From contig JAUHXN010000178.1 of NCBI GenBank assembly GCA_030426865.1, forward strand, positions 1-6,217: a DNA stretch of 6,217 nt, in the 5' to 3' direction. The notes under the pieces were generated by a model, which saw only the letters and a program-made list of their open reading frames with translations, was not told the origin of the DNA and made no database searches. Shown here one piece after another: positions 1-6,217 of this stretch (position 1 is its first letter; every line of letters starts with the position of its first letter). The position numbers and the translations under genes are program-made. Source of the DNA: a bacterium (GTDB lineage: Bacteria; Bacteroidota; Ignavibacteria; Kapaibacteriales; UBA2268).

Positions 1-427
1 CGGGAGTTTCAAAATTGATTCCAGATAGTTCTAGAGCTTTACTGTTTACCCATGCAGCATGTCCATCAACTCTAACTAGAAATATAGGAGTTTCTGAGTT
101 AATGCTATCTAAGTCTAATTTATTAAGGTATTTATCATCCCAGTTTTCTTCATTCCAACCTCTACCTGTTATCCAACCATCATTAATATCTATCCGTTTA
201 ACTAATTCGAGTAACTCACATTTAGATTTCGCCTTTTCTAACCGGATAGTATTGAGGTTTTCACCTAATCCAATAATATGTGCATGAGCATCTACTATTC
301 CTGGAATGGCATAAGCATTATTAAATATATTGCTTGTTCCATCTACAATTATTTCAGTGACATCCGATTTGTTAACGGAATCAATTAAGCCATTAACAAT
401 TCTTATACTTAACTTATTTGGTTTCAT
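1..427 (-). CDS. Amidohydrolase, YtcJ-like family (N-terminal part, cut by window edge)
   Basis: This is a metal-dependent hydrolase of the amidohydrolase superfamily. It opens with ATG at 427 (minus strand) and stays open for 142 codons to the window edge, so the C-terminal three quarters or so is missing. Visible signs are the strand-1 metal motif PGIVDAHAH (residues 42-50, with His48 and His50 as metal ligands), the block GRGWNEENW (88-96), and RVDGHAAWVNSKAL (119-132). This spacing of the three blocks is typical of YtcJ-type 'amidohydrolase family 3' proteins, whose substrates are mostly unknown. The segment before HxH is short: these proteins more often reach that motif near residue 60-75. 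No signal peptide is seen, so it is probably cytoplasmic. The start overlaps the end of the upstream glycosyltransferase gene by 14 bases, and an AAGGA-like site (439-443) lies 11 bases upstream. In-frame sequence upstream of 427 is open to another ATG near 475, but the N-terminal beta strand fits the 427 start. The family call is firm; the substrate cannot be assigned. Confidence 0.88.
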   Translation of the reverse strand, partial: MKPNKLSIRIVNGLIDSVNKSDVTEIIVDGTSNIFNNAYAIPGIVDAHAHIIGLGENLNTIRLEKAKSKCELLELVKRIDINDGWITGRGWNEENWDDKYLNKLDLDSINSETPIFLVRVDGHAAWVNSKALELSGINFETP

Positions 428-1247
428 GTTTTCTAAATTCCTTATACCAATCAATATTCTCAGAAAGAAATGCATCCTCCATGTGAGTTGCAAGTGCTGG
501 AACAGATTGAACTAATACTCTTTTCTTTCCGAAAAGTACTTGATATAGTGTAAAATACACTAGTTTTAGATATATTTTAAAAAATGGTTTATTCGTAAAC
601 ATGAACTTTATCATCAGTCCAAAGTTAAAAGCATTTAGCTTTGTCATAGACAACCAAAGGGAAGCATCATAGTTCCTAATTGTATAAGTATCAAATATAT
701 GCTTAGTTTCTCTAAGTGCTTTTTTTGTTGTCATGAATGTCATTGTTGTACTAGACATTACTCCCCATTTACGTCCTGCAATTTCTAGATATCTTTTCTT
801 ATAATTATGAAAGTCAGTATTGTATGTGTCTGGATGATCATAAGGGGTTAGGAAATCTACCCTAGGGTCTTTAACTGCTTTAATTAATTCAGTAAAAGCA
901 TTTTCTAAATAATAATAATCATCTTCGGCGAAATAAATTACCTCACTTTTGTCCTGATTAAGGAGTAAGTCCATTTGCAAACTAAAAGTTTGAGCATTAC
1001 CAACACTATCTTTTTCAATGAACTCGTAATCAATGTCTATAAGGGTATTTTCGAATAATTCTTTATATTCAGGAGGGCAGCCATCAAGAATTATATATAT
1101 ATATGCCTCTACATTTTTAACAGCATTATAAAATGACTCAAGACAAACTCGAGATAACTCATATTTATTATCTGAATGTATTGCTGGTACTTTTGACACT
1201 TTAGGATAGATCCTGTAAGCTATTGCCAAATCATATTTAGTTTCCAT
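414..1247 (-). CDS. Divergent GT-A-fold glycosyltransferase (family 2-like)
   Basis: A 277-residue protein that looks like a nucleotide-sugar-dependent glycosyltransferase of the GT-A fold. After the start comes a strand ending AYRIYP (10-15), where family 2 enzymes bind the nucleotide. A second strand ends IILDGCPP (52-59), in the place of the usual 'VDdgS' motif. GNAQTF (83-88) and then YFAEDDYYYL (105-114) follow; EDD at 108-110 would replace the canonical DxD metal site. A WGVMSSTTMTFMT block (161-173) and NYDASLW (192-198), with Asp194 as a candidate catalytic base, complete the likely catalytic part. The C-terminal part has hydrophobic stretches near 206-240, which may contact the membrane. 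Its start overlaps the preceding glycosyltransferase gene by 11 bases and its end overlaps the amidohydrolase by 14. The Shine-Dalgarno is poor (only CGG nearby), which suggests re-initiation. The fold assignment is fairly secure; donor and acceptor sugars are unknown. A galactosyl-, glucosyl- or other transferase in surface glycan synthesis is the reasonable guess. Confidence 0.75.
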   Translation of the reverse strand: METKYDLAIAYRIYPKVSKVPAIHSDNKYELSRVCLESFYNAVKNVEAYIYIILDGCPPEYKELFENTLIDIDYEFIEKDSVGNAQTFSLQMDLLLNQDKSEVIYFAEDDYYYLENAFTELIKAVKDPRVDFLTPYDHPDTYNTDFHNYKKRYLEIAGRKWGVMSSTTMTFMTTKKALRETKHIFDTYTIRNYDASLWLSMTKLNAFNFGLMIKFMFTNKPFFKIYLKLVYFTLYQVLFGKKRVLVQSVPALATHMEDAFLSENIDWYKEFRKHETK

Positions 1248-2148
1248 TTAAAACCGATTTTATTGCTTTTATATATTTCGTATTGTTTTCTGTACGAGTA
1301 GTATCTTTTGTTGTTTTACTTAAAACTAATAGTAGTTGAAAGAATATTAATTCTAATCGTAAATATATCTTTTTATTAATTGGGTTATAGTGTTTATCTA
1401 AAAATCTCGCCTCAGATTCTATAAGCATTTTTATACTTTCTTCATTCATTCCCTTGTTTTCTTGTGACCCACCTCTATGATGAATTACTTGATACTCAGG
1501 AGTCAATAAGCTTTCGTAACCTACATTCCTAGCTCTGAAACAAAAATCTGCTTCTTCTGAGTAGAAAAAAAAACTCTCATCAAAACCATCCAAGTGATTA
1601 AATATCAGTTTAGTAGTGCAAATTACCGCTCCATCCAGATATTCAACTTTAAAATCCTTTTTTATTCCTTTTTCGAATGATTTCTTTTTTAAAGCGAGTT
1701 TAAGTCTTGTAATTCCGAATAAGTCGAACAAACCTCGTTTAATAGAAGGGATATATCTAAATGATCTTTGGTAGTTACCATTACTAAAAACTTGCTGTGG
1801 ACTAACTATAATTTTATTTTCGAAGCTTTTTACTTTTTCAACTAAGCCATAGATACAATGCTTTTTATAAACTATATCTGCATTAGATAATATTAAATAA
1901 TTACTACTAGAAATGCTTACACCTTTATTGATTGCGTAAGCGTATCCTTTATTTACTTGATTAACTATTATCTTTACATCAGGATATAAATTAGTTATAA
2001 AATCAACTGTACCATCTGTAGAATTATTATCGACAACTATAATCTCAGGTATTTGCTCATAACATGTTAGAATAATTGATTTAATACAATCTTCTAAATA
2101 TTGCTTACAATTATATGATACTATAATAACTGAGATACTCTCGTTCAT
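1237..2148 (-). CDS. Family 2 glycosyltransferase, WbbL/RfbF rhamnosyltransferase-like
   Basis: A 303-residue cytoplasmic-face GT2 enzyme, close to full length for the WbbL/RfbF group that adds rhamnose or related sugars to lipid-linked O-antigen or other surface glycans. Motifs appear in the expected order: ISVIIVSYN (5-13), VVDNNSTDGT (38-47) for nucleotide binding, NKGYAYAINKG (66-76), LSNADI (87-92) as a variant of the DxD site with Asp91, and LDGAVICTTK (171-180). FDESFFFYSEEADFCFR (189-205) corresponds to the family's 'F.y.EDvDlc.R' block with the catalytic acid, and VIHHRGGSQ (221-229) follows. A hydrophobic stretch near 264-277 may attach it to the membrane. The start is well fixed: a TAA stop sits directly upstream in frame and the first beta strand begins at residue 5. 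A weak TGGA site (2154-2157) precedes it. It is the first gene of the minus-strand operon. Rhamnose as the donor is only the commonest choice for the group and is not shown by the sequence. Confidence 0.9.
   Translation of the reverse strand: MNESISVIIVSYNCKQYLEDCIKSIILTCYEQIPEIIVVDNNSTDGTVDFITNLYPDVKIIVNQVNKGYAYAINKGVSISSSNYLILSNADIVYKKHCIYGLVEKVKSFENKIIVSPQQVFSNGNYQRSFRYIPSIKRGLFDLFGITRLKLALKKKSFEKGIKKDFKVEYLDGAVICTTKLIFNHLDGFDESFFFYSEEADFCFRARNVGYESLLTPEYQVIHHRGGSQENKGMNEESIKMLIESEARFLDKHYNPINKKIYLRLELIFFQLLLVLSKTTKDTTRTENNTKYIKAIKSVLNGN
2101..2127 (+). promoter_or_regulatory. Possible promoter for abgT-like gene, inside the opposite gene
   Basis: A perfect TATAAT lies at 2122-2127, 50 bases before the transporter ATG and within the 5' end of the oppositely oriented glycosyltransferase gene. 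A weak -35-like TTGCTT lies at 2101-2106 with a shorter than ideal 15-base spacer. In sequence this AT-rich, a chance match is quite possible. Confidence 0.22.
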
Positions 2149-2177
2149 TTAATTCCAAAATTTGATATATTAATGAA
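2149..2177. promoter_or_regulatory. Very short divergent intergenic region between glycosyltransferase operon and abgT-like gene
   Basis: Only 29 bases separate the two divergent start codons, and both starts are well constrained by protein sequence. There is no room for two complete promoters, so one or both must lie inside the opposite coding region, or the two must overlap. A weak TGGA Shine-Dalgarno for the minus-strand gene is visible, but nothing resembling one precedes the plus-strand ATG. I could not identify a convincing minus-strand promoter. Confidence 0.4.
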
Positions 2178-3692
2178 ATGAAAAATAACAAAAATTTAAT
2201 ATTTAGTTTTCTCAAAACTGTAGAGAAAGTATCGGACAAATTACCAAATCCTTTCTTTCTTTTCTTATTACTTGCACTTTTAACAATAATACTTTCTGTA
2301 TTCTTTAGTTTAGTAGGGACTTCTGTCGTGCACCCTGTAACTAATGAATCAATTGTTGTGAAAAGTATTTTATCCACTGAAGGATTAAGGGAATTACTTA
2401 CTTCGATGGTTAAAAACTTTATCAATTTCCCACCGTTAGGTGTTGTTTTAGCTACAATGTTTGGGATTATTATTGCTGAAAAGTCAGGATTATTTGAAGC
2501 AACACTAAAATATACGATTTCTAAAGTTCCAGATAATCTTGTAGTTTTTACAATTGTTTTTGTATCTGTAAATAGTAGTTTAATAGCTGATGCCGGACTT
2601 ATAGTTTTACCACCTTTGGCTGGTTTAACTTATAAAGCAATTGGAAAGAATCCATTGGCTGGTGTTATAACATCTTTTGCTGCAATAAATGGTGGGTTTT
2701 CTGCAAATCTGTTAGTTACAGCTTTAGATCCATTACTATCAGGATTGACTCATCAAGCAGCATTGACTATGGATAGCAACTATATGGTATATCCAACTGC
2801 GAACTATTATTTTATGATAGTATCTACTTTTCTAGTTGCAATAGTGTGTACAGTAGTTAATAATAGGATTGTAGAACCAAGACTTGGAAAATACGAATCA
2901 AATTTAGAATCTTCCGACATAAATGAAAGTCAATTAAGTATAAATAAAAAGGCTTTATTCTACTCGTACTCTCTTTTTTTTATAATTCTTGTTCTAATAG
3001 CTATACTATCAGTACCAGATAATGCTTTTTTTAGAGATGATAAAGGTGAGTTAACCTATCTTTTTAAAAGTATTATACCAATTATTATATTAATTTTCTT
3101 TTTCCCAGGATTAGTGTACGGAAAAATCTCAGGTACAATAAAGTCTTCAAGTGATATAGTAGATATGCTTAATTCTGGAATGGGTACTATGGCATCTTAT
3201 ATTGTAATTGCTTTTGCTGCAGGGCAATTTCTTCATTATTTCAACTGGTCTGAACTAGATATGATAATAGCAGTCAAGGGAGCAAGTTTTATTTCAAATA
3301 TTGGTTTAACTGGTTTTCCATTATTTATAACATTTTTAGTATTTAGTATGATATTAAATCTATCTATTTCTAGCGCATCTGCTAAATGGGCGATTTTAGC
3401 CCCAGTTTTTGTACCCATGTTTATGATATTAGGAGTGACTCCTGAAGCAACTCAGCTAATATATAGGATTGGGGATAGTTCAACTAACATGATTACTCCT
3501 TTATTACCATATTTTCCATTATTAATCGTATTCGCACAGAAATTTAAAAAAGATGTTAGTTTAGGAGAATTAATAGCTTCTTTACTACCATTTTCAATCT
3601 CTTTGTTTGTTGCATGGTCACTATTATTAGGAGTGTGGTACCTATTCGAGCTTCAAATTGGACCAAATGTTTCGTTCTTTTTGAAAAAGTAA
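2178..3692 (+). CDS. abgT: AbgT/MtrF-family transporter
   Basis: A 504-residue inner-membrane protein with about a dozen hydrophobic segments, matching the usual 500-520 residues of the AbgT family. Characterised members either import p-aminobenzoyl-glutamate, a folate breakdown product (E. coli AbgT), or export sulfonamide-type antimetabolites (MtrF, YdaH). Family blocks seen are KLPNPFFLFLLLA (21-33), LIADAGLIVLPPLAG (135-149), NGGFSANLL (171-179), ALDPLLSGLT (182-191), SSASAKWAILAPVFVP (398-413) and YRIGDSSTNMITPLLPYFP (429-447). By spacing, Asp184, Trp404, Pro422 and Arg430 correspond to the residues important for transport in the YdaH and MtrF structures, so the protein looks functional. 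The ATG at 2178 is the first start after an in-frame TGA at 2163. It lacks a Shine-Dalgarno, unlike secD downstream. No M20 peptidase genes of the abgAB type are beside it, so import versus efflux cannot be decided. The family is certain; the symbol is by family only. Confidence 0.94.
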   Translation: MKNNKNLIFSFLKTVEKVSDKLPNPFFLFLLLALLTIILSVFFSLVGTSVVHPVTNESIVVKSILSTEGLRELLTSMVKNFINFPPLGVVLATMFGIIIAEKSGLFEATLKYTISKVPDNLVVFTIVFVSVNSSLIADAGLIVLPPLAGLTYKAIGKNPLAGVITSFAAINGGFSANLLVTALDPLLSGLTHQAALTMDSNYMVYPTANYYFMIVSTFLVAIVCTVVNNRIVEPRLGKYESNLESSDINESQLSINKKALFYSYSLFFIILVLIAILSVPDNAFFRDDKGELTYLFKSIIPIIILIFFFPGLVYGKISGTIKSSSDIVDMLNSGMGTMASYIVIAFAAGQFLHYFNWSELDMIIAVKGASFISNIGLTGFPLFITFLVFSMILNLSISSASAKWAILAPVFVPMFMILGVTPEATQLIYRIGDSSTNMITPLLPYFPLLIVFAQKFKKDVSLGELIASLLPFSISLFVAWSLLLGVWYLFELQIGPNVSFFLKK

Positions 3693-3721
3693 ATAGTAAA
3701 AAAATAGACATAGTTGAAAAA

Positions 3722-3755
3722 AAATGAATTTAATTCATTTGAATTTTGAATTCAA
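3722..3755. repeat. Two adjacent AT-rich inverted repeats, possible weak terminator
   Basis: The first repeat has 8-base arms AAATGAAT/ATTCATTT around a TTA loop (3722-3740). The second has 7-base arms TTGAATT/AATTCAA around a TTG loop (3739-3755). They lie 30 bases after the transporter stop codon. A run of eight A residues (3717-3724) runs into the first arm, so on the minus strand the hairpin would be followed by a T tract. In the plus direction only a short T stretch follows. The stems are nearly all A-T pairs, so they could mark the end of the transporter transcript or be protein-binding palindromes. Confidence 0.35.
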
Positions 3756-3779
3756 TGCCTTATATTCGTGCTTGTACTT

Positions 3780-3807
3780 TTCACAATTATTCATAAAAAG
3801 ACATAAT
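3780..3807 (+). promoter_or_regulatory. Probable promoter of secD-secF
   Basis: TTCACA (3780-3785) and CATAAT (3802-3807) each match the sigma-70-type consensus at five of six bases, separated by a 16-base spacer. Transcription would start near 3814, leaving a leader of about 20 bases that holds the secD Shine-Dalgarno. If the host uses a Bacteroidota-type promoter consensus instead, this match may be fortuitous; I saw no TAnnTTTG motif at a suitable place. Confidence 0.4.
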
Positions 3808-3821
3808 CGAGATAAATACTC

Positions 3822-3826
3822 GGAGG
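3822..3826 (+). promoter_or_regulatory. Strong ribosome binding site fixing the secD TTG start
   Basis: GGAGG ends six bases before TTG at 3833. No ATG or GTG competes at this distance, and translation from the TTG gives the expected short N-terminus followed at once by a membrane segment. Confidence 0.85.
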
Positions 3827-3832
3827 CATTAA

Positions 3833-5974
3833 TTGAAATCGAAAATTGGTAAAATAGCTTTAGTAGTTGTACCTTTAGTAGCGGCATTATTTGCGTTATA
3901 CCCAAGTTATAACTTCTCAGGGCTAGAAGAAAAAAGAAATGACGCGCTAATGAGAGCTAGTCAAGCAGAAACACCTGCAGATTCATTAGCAATAATGAAT
4001 GAATTCAAAAAGCAATATGGTCAAGAGTACCAAAGTGCAAAGGAAAATTCTTTGCAGTTAGGGTTAGATCTGAAAGGTGGTATGTATGTTACTATGGAAG
4101 TTGACGTTGTTAAACTTCTAAGAGAAACAGCACAAAAAGAAGCTATTGATGATACTTTTGATAGAGTATTAGTGGCTACTGAGGAAGAATCTCAGACTTC
4201 TGATGAATCAGTTGTTGATATATTTGCTAGAAAGTTCAATGAAATTGCTAAGCCAGAAGGTAAAAGTTTAATTTCTTACTTCGATTTAGGTGATATCAGT
4301 AATGCTACTGAAGAAGGTATTTTAGAAGAGTTGACTAATAATGCTGATGGTGCGATTAACCAAGCACAGGAAGTAATCAGACAACGTATCGATAAGTATG
4401 GTGTTTCTGAACCAAATATTCAAAAGCAAGGTAGTAGAAGAATCCTTCTTGAGCTACCTGGTGTAACAGATGAATCTCAGATTAGAAATCTATTAGAGAC
4501 GACTGCACGTCTTGAATTCAAACTTGTTAGAAGCAATGCTGAGTTAGTTCAATCATTCAAAAAGATTGATCAAATGTTAGCTAGTAAGCTAGGTGAATCA
4601 CCAAAGGCCACTAAGGAAACTAAAACTGATACTGCTCAAGTTACAGAACAGGTAATTCCTGCGCCTGAGCCAACTGCAGAATTGAATTCAACTGATGAAT
4701 CAGATGAAAATAATGAAACTACAGAAACAGCTGAAAATGCTGATTCAACTAAAAAAGAAGATGTAGCAAAAGCTGATACTTCTAATCCTTATGAAGGTTT
4801 ATCAGAAGCAGATGCGCAAAACTTATACTCTTCTAAGCACCCATTCACTAGAATGTTTGCTACGTATTGGGTAGGTGATAAAGACTCACAAATGCAGCCA
4901 GTTAGTTATGATATTAATAGTTTCCCTCAACAAGGAAATTATTACTTTAGAATCCATGAAGACTCTTTAGCTAAATTAAAAATTATGCTAAATGATGCTA
5001 AGATCAAAGCACTTCTACCATTTGATACTGAACTTGCATTCCAAGCAAAATCTGAAGCAACTGAATCTGAAAAAATTACAGGTCAAATATTAGACTTTTA
5101 TGGTTTGAAATCTGAACCAGAATTAACTGGTGATGTTATAGTAGATGCTGGTAAGAATGTTGATCCTACAACAAACTCTTGGGTTGTTAATATGTCTATG
5201 AATTCAGATGGTTCTGACAAATGGGCATCAATTACTGGAGCTAATGTTGGCAAAAGAATAGCAATCGTATTAGATGGTAATGTATATTCTGCACCAAATG
5301 TAAATTCAAAAATATCTGGTGGTAGTTCTCAAATTTCTGGTATGGCTAATGCAAAAGAAGCTAGCTTACTTGAGATTGTTCTTAAAGCGGGTGCTTTAAA
5401 AGCACCAGTTAAAATTATTGAAGAAAAGGTTGTAGGTGCATCTCTTGGAGATGACTCTATTGCTAGTGGTATTAATTCTACATTGTTTGCATTTGGATTA
5501 GTTATATTGTTTATGATTCTTTACTATTCAAGAGCAGGTTTGGTAGCTGACATATCTCTACTTATCAATATTATGGTTATCTTCACAATTCTTGCATCAC
5601 TTGGTGGTACATTGTCATTACCTGGTATAGCTGGTATTGTGTTAACACTTGGTATGGCTGTTGATGCAAATATCCTAATATTCGAAAGGGTAAGGGAAGA
5701 ACTTAACAAAGGACGTTCTTTGAGGTCAGCTATAGATGAAGGATTTAGTAAAGCTATGTCTGCAATCTTTGACTCTAATATTACAACATTTATGACAGGT
5801 TTGATTCTTTACTATGTTGGTACTGGTTTGATAAGAGGATTTGCTCTTACTTTGATGATTGGTATTCTTAGTACTTTATTTACTGCCATTATGGTTTCTC
5901 GTTCACTTATTGAGCTTCAACTTTCTGATGGTAAGAATTCATCATTTAGTTTTGGTCAATCTAATAACTCTTAA
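3833..5974 (+). CDS. secD: Protein translocase subunit SecD
   Basis: SecD with SecF forms the membrane complex that uses the proton gradient to pull exported proteins through SecYEG on the outer face of the inner membrane. The 713-residue protein has a first membrane segment at about 7-24 and the D1 motif LGLDLKGG (76-83). A large periplasmic P1 region follows, with QAQEVIRQRIDKYGVSEP (177-194), RRILLELPGV (202-211) and TTARLEFKLVR (223-233). It continues with NVGKRIAIVLDGNVYSAP (471-488). The C-terminal membrane block starts near 548 and contains GMAVDANILIFERVREE (607-623), where Asp611 is the conserved proton-path residue, and FMTGLILYYVGTGLIRGFAL (653-672). It is longer than E. coli SecD (615) partly because of an acidic, low-complexity insert at about 251-318. 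Start is TTG with a strong GGAGG. secF follows after 17 bases, clearly in the same operon; yajC is not adjacent. Confidence 0.97.
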   Translation: MKSKIGKIALVVVPLVAALFALYPSYNFSGLEEKRNDALMRASQAETPADSLAIMNEFKKQYGQEYQSAKENSLQLGLDLKGGMYVTMEVDVVKLLRETAQKEAIDDTFDRVLVATEEESQTSDESVVDIFARKFNEIAKPEGKSLISYFDLGDISNATEEGILEELTNNADGAINQAQEVIRQRIDKYGVSEPNIQKQGSRRILLELPGVTDESQIRNLLETTARLEFKLVRSNAELVQSFKKIDQMLASKLGESPKATKETKTDTAQVTEQVIPAPEPTAELNSTDESDENNETTETAENADSTKKEDVAKADTSNPYEGLSEADAQNLYSSKHPFTRMFATYWVGDKDSQMQPVSYDINSFPQQGNYYFRIHEDSLAKLKIMLNDAKIKALLPFDTELAFQAKSEATESEKITGQILDFYGLKSEPELTGDVIVDAGKNVDPTTNSWVVNMSMNSDGSDKWASITGANVGKRIAIVLDGNVYSAPNVNSKISGGSSQISGMANAKEASLLEIVLKAGALKAPVKIIEEKVVGASLGDDSIASGINSTLFAFGLVILFMILYYSRAGLVADISLLINIMVIFTILASLGGTLSLPGIAGIVLTLGMAVDANILIFERVREELNKGRSLRSAIDEGFSKAMSAIFDSNITTFMTGLILYYVGTGLIRGFALTLMIGILSTLFTAIMVSRSLIELQLSDGKNSSFSFGQSNNS

Positions 5975-5991
5975 TCTGGAAGGAAATAAAA

Positions 5992-6217
5992 ATGCAATTT
6001 TTTGATAAAACAAACATAGATTTCGTAGCTAAGAGAAAAATACTTTTAACAGTATCGCTAAGCACAATAGTATTTGGATTGATAATAGCTTTCGTTTTCC
6101 CTCCTAAATTTGGTATTGACTTTACTGGTGGTACTGAAGTAGGTGTTAAATTTGAAAAGACAATGTCAACATCTGAATTGAGAACTGCAGTAAGTGAAAT
6201 AGGATTCGAATCAAGTG
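5992..6217 (+). CDS. secF: Protein translocase subunit SecF (N-terminal part, cut by window edge)
   Basis: The first 75 codons of SecF, partner of SecD in the Sec export motor. The N-terminus reads FFDKTNIDFVAKRK (3-16), then one membrane segment (about 18-36), then the SecF D1 motif FGIDFTGGTEV (40-50), which begins the periplasmic domain. The ATG is preceded by GGAAGGAA (5978-5985), six bases away. Only 17 bases separate it from the secD stop, so the two are co-transcribed as separate genes rather than fused. The rest of the gene, including the four-helix membrane block, lies beyond the window. Confidence 0.97.
   Translation, partial: MQFFDKTNIDFVAKRKILLTVSLSTIVFGLIIAFVFPPKFGIDFTGGTEVGVKFEKTMSTSELRTAVSEIGFESS

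Noticed and set aside
15..515. Plus-strand open frames of 90 and 61 codons
   Set aside because: They are antisense to the amidohydrolase and glycosyltransferase reading frames, whose conserved motifs show that the minus strand is coding.
1092..1104. TA dinucleotide run as a possible repeat or slippage site
   Set aside because: It is short, lies inside a coding region and simply encodes alternating Tyr and Ile in a beta strand; the frame is intact.
2111..2425. Minus-strand open frame of 104 codons across the 5' end of the transporter gene
   Set aside because: It overlaps two well-supported genes in other frames, has no recognisable protein motif and is the antisense shadow of abgT.
3236..3418. 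Minus-strand 60-codon open frame
   Set aside because: It lies wholly within conserved transporter coding sequence and resembles no protein.
2178..3692. Transporter and divergent amidohydrolase as an aminobenzoyl-glutamate utilisation unit like abgABT
   Set aside because: AbgA and AbgB are M20 peptidases, not YtcJ-like amidohydrolases, and the amidohydrolase here sits in a glycosyltransferase operon. The sequence gives no support beyond proximity.
5524..5709. Minus-strand 61-codon open frame
   Set aside because: It is antisense to the conserved membrane block of SecD.

Overview
This is an AT-rich bacterial window with six protein-coding genes: three on the minus strand (left) and three on the plus strand (right). 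Both outermost genes are cut by the window edges. No RNA genes, CRISPR arrays, insertion sequences or attachment sites were seen. The organism is most likely an uncultured or little-studied member of the FCB group (Bacteroidota, Ignavibacteriota, Kapabacteria, Marinimicrobia and relatives). This is an inference. It rests on low GC and on a SecD with an enlarged periplasmic domain interrupted by a long acidic low-complexity insert. I associate such inserts with SecD/SecDF of that group. SecD and SecF are separate genes rather than the fused SecDF typical of Bacteroidia.

Left part, minus strand (2148 down to 1): a compact three-gene operon with overlapping ends. In order of transcription it encodes a WbbL/RfbF-type family 2 glycosyltransferase, a second and more divergent GT-A-fold glycosyltransferase, and the N-terminal 142 residues of an amidohydrolase of the YtcJ-like family. 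The junctions overlap by 11 and 14 bases and have weak ribosome binding sites, so translation is probably coupled. The two glycosyltransferases suggest cell-surface polysaccharide assembly. The role of the amidohydrolase in that setting is unknown.

Middle, plus strand (2178-3692): an AbgT/MtrF-family membrane transporter, transcribed divergently from the glycosyltransferase operon with only 29 bases between the two start codons. All family residues known to matter for transport can be seen.

Right part, plus strand (3833 to the end): secD (TTG start, very strong Shine-Dalgarno) followed 17 bases later by the start of secF. These encode the accessory motor of the Sec protein-export channel. 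A 140-base gap before secD holds two AT-rich inverted repeats and a plausible promoter. yajC, often found just upstream of secD, is absent here.

I did not find convincing evidence of a new biological system. The points most worth a second look are the glycosyltransferase/amidohydrolase operon, the divergent second glycosyltransferase, and the very short divergent start region.
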